The notes: generated by a model not told the origin, from the letters alone. A stretch of DNA of 19,088 nt from Chrysochromulina tobinii (GCA_001275005.1 JWZX01001382.1:1-19088); one strand, 5' to 3'; counted from the first letter of the stretch, positions 7,587 to 16,240 are shown. A program made the numbers and translations.

Positions 7587-9890
7587 TTAGGCGGGCACGG
7601 CGACGCGCGCGTTGGCGACCCCGTTGGGGTAGTACTTGGCCACGAGCGCCTGCAGCTCCTTGTAGTCGATCGTCTCCTTCTCAATGAGCATCTCCGTGAG
7701 CTCTTCCCAAATGTCCCGGTTATCGAGCAGCGTCTTCATGCAGTGCTTGTACGCCTTCGCGACGAGCTGCTTGACCTCCTCGTCCACCTTCTTCTGCGTG
7801 GCCGACGAGGCCGCCTGCGGGCCAAAAGGGGAGACGCCGTCCTGCTCCCACGCCACGGGCGCGAGCTTGTCCTTGGAAAAGCCCCACTGAGTCACCATGC
7901 GCCGCGCGATGTTGCGCACCTGCTGCAAGTCGCCCGAGGCGCCCGTGGTGATCTCATCCTCGCCGTACACGATCTCCTCGACCACGCGACCCGCGAGCGC
8001 GACGGCCAGCTGCCCCTCGAGGTAGCGCTTCGAGTACAAGCCCGAGGAGAGGCGCTCCTCTGGGGGGGTGAAGAGCGTAAAGCCGCCAGCGCCGTTGGAG
8101 CGGGGCAGGATCGTCACCTTGGTCACCTGGTCATAGTCGGGGGTGAGCGCACCCATGATCGCGTGGCCCGCCTCGTGGTAGGCGACCAGGCGCTGGCGGT
8201 TGGGGAACGAGGTGCCCGTCGACTTGACCATGCCCACGGTGAGCCGATCGAGAGCGTAGTCGATCTCCTCGTACCCGATCTCACTCTTGCCATTGCGCGC
8301 GGAGACGATGGCGGCCTCGTTCATCAGGTTGGCGAGCGAGGCGCCCGAGAAGCCTGTCGTGCGCTTCGCGATCATGGAGATGTCGAGGCCCTTGGCGAGG
8401 GGCTTGCCGCGGCAGTGCACCTGGAGGAGACAAAAGTGGCCGCGAGGGGGGGAGTGTCAAAGGAACGAGGGCGACGTGGACACTGGGCGTGTGTGGGGGG
8501 ATAGTGGGGCGGAGAGTGGGGGGAATTGCGGGGGGTCGGCCCGCTCGTCGGCGTGCCCACCTTAAGGATCGCGAGGCGGCCATCGTTGTCGGGCAGGTCG
8601 ACCGGTACACGGCGGTCGAAGCGGCCGGGGCGGAGGAGCGCCGCGTCGAGCACATCGGCGCGGTTGGTGGCGGCGAGCACGATGACGCCCGAGTTACCCT
8701 CGAAGCCGTCCATCTCGGTCAGGATCTGGTTGAGCGTCTGCTCGCGCTCGTCGTTGCCGCCGCCCATGCCGCTGCCCGAGCCCGCACGCTGCCGGCCCAC
8801 AGCATCGATCTCGTCAATGAAGACGATGCACGGCGCATTCTTCTTAGCCTCCCCGAAGAGATCGCGCACGCGGCTCGCGCCCACGCCGACGAACATCTCG
8901 ACGAACTCGGAGCCCGAGGCCGAGATGAAGGGGACGCCCGCCTCGCCCGCGACCGCGCGCGCGAGCAGCGTCTTGCCCGTGCCCGGAGGCCCCTCCATGA
9001 TCGCGCCGCGCGGGATCTTGGCGCCGAGCTTCGAGTACTTGGCCGGGTTCTTGAGGAAGTTGACGATCTCCGTGAGCTCCTGCTTGGAGCCCTCGCACCC
9101 GGCGACGTCGTCGAAGGTGACGCCCGTCGCTGGCTCCATCTGGATCTTCGACCTCGACTTGCCGATGCCCATCGGCCCACCAGGGCCGCCGAGGCCGCCC
9201 ATGCCGCCGCCGGCGCCGCCGTTGCGCTGCTGCAAGAAAAAGAGGCCGCCGATGATGATCAGCGGGAAGGCGAGCGCGGGCAGCACGCCGAGCAGGCCCG
9301 CCGCCGCGCCCTTCTCCGCGGGCGGCTGCACAGCGAACACCACGTTCTTCTTCGTCAGCAGCTTGATGAGCTCCGCCGACTCGCCGGGCAGGATGAGGGC
9401 CTCATGCCGGTTGCCATCCTTGTCGATGGCAAGCGCCTGCTTGCCGTCGGCGGAGAAAGAGACCTTCTCGATGAGGTCGGAGTCAATCGCGTCGACTGAG
9501 CACACACGGGACGCGCGCGCGGGGCGGGTGAGCAGATAGGGTGGCCAAGGTGAATCTCGACGCGGGAGACAAGTCCGATTTGCGGCCATAGTCGTGTGGA
9601 CACCACCACGGTTGGGGCGCGGCGAGGCGGATTCGAAGCGCCGCGCACGCACGGAAGGTCGACATCGCCCACGGGGTGCTCCGAATCTCCGCGGCGTTCG
9701 CCGCTGCTCCAAGCGTGGCGAGGCTCGTCAGGCCCGAGACGAGAGCGCCAAGGTGCGCACGGCGCGCCGCAGACATCTCAACAGCGAGCAGGGGGCGGCC
9801 CGCGCACTGCACCTGAGGGCGCGGCGCGACGAGTGCAGGCCCGGCCCCGGTGAATCCGCTGCTGCCAGCGAGGAAAGTGAGGGCGAGCAT
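7587..9890 (-). CDS. ftsH: Plastid-type FtsH, membrane AAA+ zinc metalloprotease
   Basis: Three exons, 9890-9653, 9495-8561 and 8420-7587, give 668 aa. FtsH hexamers unfold and degrade membrane proteins; plastid forms clear damaged photosystem II subunits. Residues 1-20 resemble a signal peptide and 21-40 a transit region. At 43-44 a twin Arg precedes a hydrophobic stretch ending ANAA, a possible thylakoid signal. Residues 146-168 are a transmembrane segment, followed by a Gly/Met linker. The AAA module has Walker A GPPGTGKT (248-255), Walker B IVFIDEID (303-310) and the second region of homology ATNRAD...RPGRFDR. The protease has the zinc motif HEAGH (473-477) and the third ligand Asp in ASGDLQ (Asp 555). 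All key residues are intact. The ATG at 9890 is favoured by its signal-like start and G at -3, though an upstream in-frame start is possible. The gene is separated by 186 bp from the EEP gene. Confidence 0.95.
8421..8560 (-). other. Intron 2 of ftsH (140 bp, phase 0)
   Basis: The donor is CTTAAG|GTGGGC and the acceptor TCCTCCAG|GTGCAC. Splicing restores the conserved block [11 protein letters not shown] of FtsH. The intron is strongly C-rich on the coding strand and has no stop in frame, so unspliced reading would insert a proline-rich segment. Confidence 0.93.
9496..9652 (-). other. Intron 1 of ftsH (157 bp, phase 1)
   Basis: The donor is CTTCC|GTGCGT and the acceptor GTGCTCAG|TCGACG. The junction recreates [18 protein letters not shown], matching the start of the FtsH intermembrane domain, and joins it to the targeting exon. 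This is the only phase-1 intron among the six placed. Confidence 0.82.
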
Positions 9891-10076
9891 TGCCGGAGGC
9901 TTGGTGTGAGGAAGTGCCGCCGCGAGAAAGGAGCTCGCGACAGGGACGCTTCCGAGAATCTTGCGTTTCCACGGAAAATGTTTTCTCTGCTGTTTTAGAA
10001 TGTGGACCAGTGAGAAACGGTTGAGATTGCTTTTTAGATGGTGTAAGCTCTGTAGCATGTCCGACCCCTCTTTAAA
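9891..10076. promoter_or_regulatory. ftsH promoter side and 3' flank of the EEP gene
   Basis: Only 186 bp separate the two same-strand genes, so the ftsH promoter and 5' UTR must lie here or overlap the 3' end of the neighbour. It is less GC-rich than its surroundings. No TATA box is obvious. Confidence 0.4.
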
Positions 10077-12126
10077 CTACCGCTCGTACAACACTTTTGA
10101 GAGGGGCACTCGCTTCCCTTCCTTGGCCCCCTTGAGAAAGGCTGACGACTCGATGGCGGCCTGGTTGCTGCCCGAGGCGAGCGAGAGCTGCGAGTGGAGC
10201 AGGTAGTCGATGAACTCGTCCGCGGTGACGCTCCCGTCGCCGTCGGCGTCGAGCTGCGCAAAGATCTTATCGAAAGCATCGGGCACGATCTCGAATGGGC
10301 AGACGGCCGAGAAGGACTTGAACAGCTCGTCCTTTTCGAGCTTGCCGTCGCCTGAGGTGTCGAAGTAGGCGAAGGCGTCGTTCATGGTCTGGCGGAAGAG
10401 CTGCTTCTGCTCGCGGAACTGCGCGAGGTACACTGACACGAAGAGGTCGTACGGGAGAATCTCGTCATGAGAATGGATGTCGAAGGACGTCCCTGCCTTG
10501 GCCGCAGCTCTCGAGAAGGCCTCAAGGACCTGATCAAGCTTGTTGCGCAGCCCAATGTCGCGAAGGCCGGCCTGCAGGTCATAGACGGAGAGGGCGCCAT
10601 CGCCCTGCAGGTCGAAGAAGCTAAAGGCTTTCTCGAGCTCGAGCAGCGCGAGTGGCTGCCATGCGGTGCAATGAGGGGCAATTAGGGGCAATCAGGGTCG
10701 ATGAAGGGTCGATGAGGGGCAACTAGGGGCAATTAGGGGCAATCAGGGGCAATCAGGGTCGATGAGGGGTCGAGTAGTGGCGAGTAGCCAGTAGTAGCAC
10801 TCACCTGTGCGAGGGACAGGTCGTCGCCCGCGTCGTTCGGCCGGCTGCTGGCTCCAGAGAGCACCACGAGCGCCCACGAGCGCGCGAACATCTCCATCAA
10901 CGCCGCGTTTTTGGTGAACGCGATCGTGAAGACCAGTGGTAGGTGATCCGACGGGTGCTCTTCGTTCGGGATGGGCTTGTCCATGGTCAGAATCGGCATG
11001 TCTGCCTTGTCGGTCACCTGGAGGGTCGACTGCACGAAGGAGACAGCCAGAGGCCATCAGAGGGCACCAGAGGCCATTCTTAGGCCATTCTCAGGCAATC
11101 AGGACGCACCTGCACGAACAGGTAGTCGATGCACATCTTGCGTGTGGTGGTGACCGAAGTGGGCAACGAGCGTGGCGCCGAGGCGGTGAAGATGAACGGG
11201 TGGACTGCCTCCGAGCAGAGCTCAAACACTACACGGGCGATGTTGGCAATCTGCTGGATGTTAGTCGTGTTCAGGTCGCCCGCGAGGATCACCGGCGCGT
11301 CGAGCGCGTGGTTCGCTTGCGCAAAGTCAGTGAGCCCCTTGAGCAGCTGCGCCGTCTGCTTCGCACGCGAGCTCGTCTGTTTGGGGTCCTCGGGGTTTCG
11401 TGCGAGATGCGTCGAGATGAAGATGACCTGGCGGCCCGACGTGTGCTGGAGCAGCGCCACCAGACCGACGCGGTCCTTGACCTCGCGTCCTTTCGCGTCC
11501 AACCGGTCAACGAACTCGAAGCAGTCGGAGGCGATCAGAGAGAAGACGCCCACCTTGTAGAAGATGGCACAACCGTCCGCGGACGACTTGCGAGGGCGTT
11601 GCTTGTACACGGCCGCGTAGCCCGCCGCCTTGAGGTTGGGCAAGAAGAAGCTCTCGTAGTTGTCGCACTCGACGAGCGAGATCAGGTCAGCGTGGCAGCT
11701 CTTGATGACCGTAATCAGCTTTTCCTTCCGACCGTCCCACCGAAAGTGTTTCTCGTTGTACTTCTCGACGATGGCCTGCTCCTCGTCGGTCAGGATGCCC
11801 TTGACGTACTTGGGCCAGCCCGCATTCGCGTACGTGCCGTCCTCCCCCTTCTCGTAAAACTTCTTGAAGATGGCCTCGCGTCGCTCACTTGAAAGGTCCA
11901 GCCCGTACAGGAACCACGGCTGCGTGTTGTCGCCGAGGTAGCCAGCGAGGATGTTGTACTGCGCGACGACGAACTCGTGGGCGGCGCGTGCGCCGCCCTT
12001 CCCGCGCAGAACGTCGATCTCCTCCTGCTGCCGCAGCACCTGCGTTTGCAGCCTCACCACCTGCTGCTGGAGATCGTGGACATCCGCGGGGCTAACCCTC
12101 GCCTTGCGCATGCCGAGGCATGACAT
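10077..12126 (-). CDS. CCR4-like endonuclease/exonuclease/phosphatase fused to EF-hands
   Basis: Three exons, 12126-11110, 11029-10805 and 10655-10077, give 606 aa. Residues 14-41 are a Gln-rich coiled coil. The EEP domain follows, with AQYNILA (catalytic Asn 58), LISLVECD (Glu 153), FISTHLARNP, VILAGDLNT, CIDYLF and SDHLPLV. The last lies in exon 2, so the catalytic set is complete only after splicing. The closest type is the CCR4/nocturnin group of mRNA deadenylases and related phosphatases. Exon 3 adds a helical domain with three EF-hand loops: DLQGDGALSVYD, DTSGDGKLEKDE and DADGDGSVTADE. Arabidopsis has proteins of this architecture, annotated as calcium-binding EEP family. Calcium control of the nuclease is therefore plausible. 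The substrate is not determined. The ATG at 12126 is the first in frame; upstream codons reach a TAG without another ATG. The C-terminus ends in a basic tail. Confidence 0.93.
10656..10804 (-). other. Intron 2 of the EEP/EF-hand gene (149 bp, phase 0)
   Basis: The donor is GCACAG|GTGAGT and the acceptor CATGGCAG|CCACTC. On the coding strand it is mostly tandem decamers of the type CCTGATTGCC, CCTAATTGCC and CCTCATCGAC. It joins the end of the EEP domain to the EF-hand exon. Confidence 0.9.
11030..11109 (-). other. Intron 1 of the EEP/EF-hand gene (80 bp, phase 0)
   Basis: The donor is TTCGTGCAG|GTGCGT and the acceptor TTCGTGCAG|TCGACC: a 9-bp direct repeat at the two ends. The interior repeats variants of AATGGCCTCTGG. 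It lies between the conserved CIDYLF and SDHLPLV blocks of one EEP domain. Confidence 0.92.
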
Positions 12127-12485
12127 GGGATCCTCGTTGAAGAGCGCTGTCTCCCTTATCAAATGGGCTGGTGCTCGCCAGCGACGTGACACGAGCCGGA
12201 ACGTTTGACGCCGAGCTACTGCTCGCAGAATGGTCGGCGGAGAAGGTCGATCACATGACGATAAAGTTTCGAAGCTCACACCTTTTGCTGTGAACTTGTC
12301 TTGGAATCGGTTCGCAAAGATGAGCCAGGGTGCGTTAGTACGTGCGTGCGTCCGTCCGTCACGTCCGATGCCCTAAATCGGCGCCGTTTATCGTCGATGC
12401 GCGCGCGTGCGGCGGAGCGCACGGCGAGAGACTGAAGAAGGTCGAGCGTGTACACATGTAGACCCGCTTGAATCCACACAGCACG

Positions 12486-12559
12486 AGTCAAGTCCAGTCC
12501 AGTCAAGTCAAGTCAAGTCAAGTCAATACATGTAGGCTTCCGTAAAGACTTGACTTGAC
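12486..12559. repeat. (AGTCA)n array with inverted copy (potential hairpin)
   Basis: About eight AGTCA/AGTCC units at 12486-12526, then a 20-bp spacer containing ACATGTAGGC, then GACTTGACTTGAC at 12547-12559. That last run is the reverse complement of part of the array. Confidence 0.75.
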
Positions 12560-12682
12560 ACACATGTACGTTTCACTATGTTCAGTGTGAATACGCGTTC
12601 ATACGCGTTTTAAGCGGCCCGGCCCGGCGGCTGATCGAGTATGGCTGTGATAAGGGGTCCAGGGGTCCCCGAGCTAGTTGTG

Positions 12683-12737
12683 ACCGCACACGTGTGAGTG
12701 TACGCCGGTAACCGCACACGTGTGAGTGTACGCCGGT
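12683..12737. repeat. Tandem pair of a 28-bp unit carrying the palindrome CACACGTGTG
   Basis: Bases 12683-12709 and 12711-12737 are identical over 27 bp, separated by one A. Each holds the perfect 10-bp palindrome CACACGTGTG, whose core CACGTG is the G-box/E-box recognised by bHLH and bZIP factors in plants and animals. The regulatory role is inferred. Confidence 0.8.
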
Positions 12738-12828
12738 CCGGTGGGGTCGTGAGTGTCGAACTGTCGAATTATAAAAATTGGCTGTGAAAGTGAATGTCTC
12801 TTGTGTGATTTCTGACACGTGCACGCAC

Positions 12829-12903
12829 ACTCACTCACTCAAACACTCACTCACTCAAACACTCGCTCACTCACTCAGCTCACTCACACTCTCTCTCACT
12901 CAC
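12829..12903. repeat. ACTC-rich microsatellite
   Basis: An imperfect run of CACTCACTCA tetramers with periodic AAAC interruptions, ending in CTCTCTCACTCAC. Confidence 0.85.
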
Positions 12904-13202
12904 GACGTATGAAATCTCGCAGAGACCTCCGGCGGGATTCACAGAGATTCCCTTTCCGGTGCGCCGAAGAAGTGACGTTCCACGAACAATCATGAAGGCC
13001 TTGTCCTCGATGTCGATGCTGGCCGGCGACTGCAGCTACGGTGCCGCCGATGGCGGTGGCAGGCTGTGCGTGCCGCGCTAGTGCCGCGCTTCTGCGAACC
13101 GCCGCCCGCCATTAAGGCGGCGCCATGGGCGCAGATGAACGCTAACTACCTGAACGTGCCCCCCGTATATAACTTCACGCGGCGACCGGGTCTGATGGTC
13201 AG

Positions 13203-14035
13203 CTGCGGAGCATACTCTTCGAGGCTCGCGCCGATCGGAACTATCAAGGGTTCAATCTGGAGAAGATCTGCAAGAGTCGATGCAAGAGCATCAGCTTGTC
13301 GCCAGACCTCGCCCCGTGTGCGGGCGCGTCGTGTCCCCATTTCGCGGTTTCGCGCGCGGAGATACAGAAGTTTTTGTTCAAGATCCTTCGGCGCTTTGAC
13401 AAGTTTGGCGTGAGATACACGCGTGCGTGCGAGAGACCCCCCCATGGCCGCCGCTCCGTCGCTGGTTGCGCAGGAGCTCGCCGAAGTCAGGGACCTGAAC
13501 GAGCTTGCGGCCGAGAGTGGCTAAGTGCCATGTTTTCCAGGGCGGCGAGGACTTTCTTTACGCTACCGATCGGCCAACTCAGCAAGATCAAGCTGGTCCG
13601 TCAGCAGGAGTTGCACATCGAATGGGAGCGTGACGGGCAGAAGCAAAAGATTCGGCTGCTGCTGCCTCCAGGCGAGCCTGAGGGGACGATGCAGCTCTGT
13701 TTCGACCTTATCGTCCTCAAGATAGACGTGCATGAATCCTACATGTATCCTCGAACCACTGCAGATACATGTATCCCGCATGTATCCCGCATGGATCCTC
13801 GCATGTATCCCTCATGTATCTCGCATGTAACCCACGTGCGTCCCTCCTCGCAGGTGTGCCTGCCTTGAAACAGCTTCAGGGGCGCGCAAAGGAGATGAAG
13901 AGCAAGACCTCGGGGAGCTTTATAGCCAAGAGCGCGAAGCGCACCAACTTCTCCTGCTGCACTGAAAGGGTTGAGTTGGCCCTCTTTTTCTCCTTTGGGA
14001 TTTCTCCATGGGACCCTCTGCCCTGGATCATGTAA
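13203..14035 (+). CDS. Unresolved multi-exon candidate gene, function unknown
   Basis: One frame is open from 13173 to 13868 and holds two stretches with natural composition and high GC at third positions. The first is about 13203-13409 (LRSILFEARADR ... SRAEIQKFLFKIL). The second is about 13548-13727 (QLSKIKLVRQQELHIEW, then RLLLPPGEPEG). The stretch between them could be a phase-0 intron at 13410-13490 (GTGAGA to TCAG). An intron of ATGTATCCC repeats from 13728 to about 13873 would lead in frame to a last exon with LQGRAKEMKSKTSGSF and a stop at 14033-14035. There is no ATG in frame before 13203. A first exon is needed, perhaps from the ATG at 12992 (A at -3), or the model is wrong. TATATAAC at 13166-13173 may be fortuitous. 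I recognise no domain. Confidence 0.33.
13728..13873 (+). other. Probable intron made of ATGTATCCC repeats
   Basis: It starts GTGCATG after a coding-like stretch and ends at CAG at 13853 or 13873. Between these lie about seven variants of GCATGTATCCC. Its resemblance in make-up to the firm introns of the EEP and J-domain genes supports it. The exact acceptor is uncertain: 13853 gives an immediate stop, while 13873 extends the frame. Confidence 0.45.
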
Positions 14036-14100
14036 ACATCATTGTGACTTTGCTTGTCCTCATTCTCCTCCTCCTCATCTGGCTCCTCGGTCGCGGAGGG

Positions 14101-14424
14101 CTAAGAGGGCAGGATGCCCTGCTGGTAGAAGTAGCCAGTAGGGTGCTCCAGGATGCGGTAGTGATTGCCATCCTTGGACACGCGCTTCCACGCGCACTGC
14201 TCGCCCCTGAAGTGCTGCTTGCCACCACGCGAATTGACGCCAGGGGACAAGAACCATAACCCGATAAGGTAGCCGAGCTTGAATCCTTGAACCCCAGACA
14301 GCCAAATACGAAAGAATAAACGCTTAAACGACCGCCGCATAGCGCATTCGGCGCCTTTGCGCGCCGTTGCGGTATCTAAATATAAGTTAGCGTAATATCT
14401 AATAACCCTTCGACTCATCCACAT
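14101..14424 (-). CDS. Hypothetical ORF, possibly a decayed or partial gene
   Basis: 107 codons from an ATG at 14424. The second half (about residues 64-107) reads like real protein, with Trp, Tyr and His in varied context, for example GNHYRILEHPTGYFYQQG, and no low complexity. The first half is AT-richer and less convincing, and an acceptor such as ACTTCAG near 14206 could mean it is an intron. The frame continues past the TAG with an acidic, then basic stretch for another 60 or more codons. That suggests an interrupted gene, or coincidence opposite the plus-strand candidate. I do not recognise the family. Confidence 0.3.
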   Translation of the reverse strand: MWMSRRVIRYYANLYLDTATARKGAECAMRRSFKRLFFRIWLSGVQGFKLGYLIGLWFLSPGVNSRGGKQHFRGEQCAWKRVSKDGNHYRILEHPTGYFYQQGILPS

Positions 14425-14506
14425 CCCGGCCAGCCCAGTTCGCGTTAAATTAGGGTTATAGGCGGGGAAAGGCGGGACCTACGGCCGACCGCTGAGTATT
14501 AATTTA

Positions 14507-15715
14507 CTACGTAGTAGAATGTAGTGCGGTGTGTTTATCCAGTGGAAATCCATACTGTTGCTCGAACTCCCAGCCAAGCCGTGAGCGCTCGCGCTGCCTC
14601 CGAAACTTGGCAGCCTCCGGAATCTCTGCGCTCACCCAGGAGCCGTCGTTGCGCGGATGCAGCACCGAGACTGCGATCGATTGCAGGAAGAGGCCGCCAC
14701 TGCGTTTGCCGCCAAACGAACCCTCGCCCCCGCCGACGGTTGGATAGAGGTCATCGCCGCAGATGGCAAACCCGAGCTCCTGGCAATGCCGGCGCAGCTG
14801 GTGGCGGCGTCCGGTGAGCGGCTGCAAATCCACAGTCGTGAGCCAGCCTGCCTGAACATGCGGCGTGTGCTCGAGCACGCGGACGAGCGTCTGCGCCGGC
14901 CGGCCGTCGATCAGTGACGTGACGCGCAGCTCTGCACCGTCAGCTTCCGAGCTGACCTCGAGGCCGCCAGCGGCCTTTGTCGCGGCAGAGCACGCCGCCT
15001 CGAGGCATTCGATCACGTCCAACCGCCCGACAAGCAGCGCCCGATACCGCTTGCGCACTTGCCGCTCGCGAAAGCTCGCGGCGAGGCTGGCGGCAGCGGA
15101 GCGGGTCTTGGCGACCACGACGAGGCCTTGGACGCGCTTGTCGAGACGATGCACGGCCGTCGGGCGCAGGAGTGCGTCACGTGCGCCGCTCGGCGGCGGC
15201 GTGAGCACCGCCGGCAACGCATGCTCGAGCGCCAGAGGCATGCCGAAAGGCTTGGTGTGAATGCCGGCCGGCTTATCGACGATGGCCATCTCGTCGTCTT
15301 CGTGCAGCACGGCAAGGGCGCCCGTGCTCAACAAGCCTTCAGCGAAGAGGATCGCGCGTTTGTCTTGCCTCTGCTCGCCGGAGGCGCTGCCGCCCGTCGC
15401 AGGAAGGAGCGTGACAGTATCGCCGGGGCATACTCGCACGTGCGGTTGCGCAATTTCACCGTTGAGAAGAAGCCGCTGCTGCTTCGCAGCGCGGATACCT
15501 TGTGACGTCGAGCCGAGAGAGGCGAATGCAGACCCAGCGAATCGGCCTATCCGTGGACCCTCGTCGATAGTGCCACTCTGAACAAGAGCGATCTCAGGTG
15601 CATGCTGCGCCGTAGCGGATGCAGCGTGCGTCCAAAGGGCAAACGTTTGAGCAGCGATGCTGCTGCCTATCGATAGGACAGGAGCAAGGTTGGCAAGGAC
15701 AGGAAGGAACATCAT
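14507..15715 (-). CDS. RluA-family RNA pseudouridine synthase
   Basis: A 402-aa single exon. The enzyme isomerises uridine to pseudouridine in rRNA or tRNA. Residues 1-28 are hydrophobic and could target the ER/plastid or mitochondrion. Residues 72-105 look like a short S4-type RNA-binding region ending PGDTVTLLP. The catalytic domain has IVDKPAGIHTKP (145-156), HRLD (189-192, catalytic Asp 192) followed by GLVVVAKT, then RKRYRALLVG, and TGRRHQLRRHC with GDDLYP near the end, all in family order. The usual TSG after HRLDxx is VQG here. The C-terminus carries a basic helix after the core. It starts ATG-ATG; the first is used. The stop lies inside a palindrome, ACTACGTAGT. A Trp- and Lys-poor, Ala/Arg-rich composition matches a GC-rich nuclear gene. 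Confidence 0.9.
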   Translation of the reverse strand: MMFLPVLANLAPVLSIGSSIAAQTFALWTHAASATAQHAPEIALVQSGTIDEGPRIGRFAGSAFASLGSTSQGIRAAKQQRLLLNGEIAQPHVRVCPGDTVTLLPATGGSASGEQRQDKRAILFAEGLLSTGALAVLHEDDEMAIVDKPAGIHTKPFGMPLALEHALPAVLTPPPSGARDALLRPTAVHRLDKRVQGLVVVAKTRSAAASLAASFRERQVRKRYRALLVGRLDVIECLEAACSAATKAAGGLEVSSEADGAELRVTSLIDGRPAQTLVRVLEHTPHVQAGWLTTVDLQPLTGRRHQLRRHCQELGFAICGDDLYPTVGGGEGSFGGKRSGGLFLQSIAVSVLHPRNDGSWVSAEIPEAAKFRRQRERSRLGWEFEQQYGFPLDKHTALHSTT

Positions 15716-16240
15716 GAGATCCGCCTCGCCTCGTGCTGTGAATTGGCTGTGAATCGTTTAGGGTCGTCGTCGAGAGTGCCCTGCCTTTGTGTGAAAGTGG
15801 GAATTGATTGGCGGTTAATACATGTAGGCCGCCTAGTCTCTATTCTCTGAATCTATGTGTAGGGCCTTTTGACTGCGTGTGATACATGAAACCAATTACA
15901 AGTAACCATAGGCTGTGAACATCATGAATCCTGTTGTGCTGTTGAACACTCGGCCGCGCCTCTGATCAACATTAAAATTAATCATGGTGGATCACTCACA
16001 ATTGATCACAGCAGGCGTTGAGAGGACCCGCAGAGGAGGGGCGCGTATTTAAGCTTCAACGATTAAAAATCACGCGGGTGGATCGGACGCTCCCGCCGGC
16101 TCCGTCGACCGTCCGTGCTGGCGGTGCTCCGTCCGGGTTCGGATCCGGGCGCTCGGCTTCAATTGCTCCGCACTGGCTTATAAAAGGCAATAAGGCGGCT
16201 TATTTATCATTTTTAATTATTCGATCGGCGCTCCGCGATT
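15716..16240. other. Intergenic region upstream of the pseudouridine synthase gene
   Basis: No supported gene. It is less GC-rich than the genes. It contains AATACATGTAGGC at 15817-15829, also found near 12526, and a TATAAAA at 16179-16185 in plus orientation with no recognisable gene downstream. Confidence 0.5.

Larger units (their letters stand above)
12127..12991. other. Repeat-rich intergenic region upstream of the EEP gene
   Basis: No supported gene. Contents in order: a GTCAA pentamer array with an inverted copy, a 28-bp tandem pair with a CACGTG core, a TATAAAAA element (12770-12777, plus orientation) and an ACTC-rich satellite. Some of this is probably promoter for the minus-strand EEP gene, or for a plus-strand gene further right. 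Confidence 0.5.

Noticed and set aside
7254-9539. Long plus-strand ORFs of 336-416 codons
   Set aside because: They are antisense to ftsH, which has every catalytic motif. High GC produces long open antisense frames.
10936-11892. 318-codon plus-strand ORF
   Set aside because: It is antisense to the EEP domain, which has a complete set of catalytic motifs.
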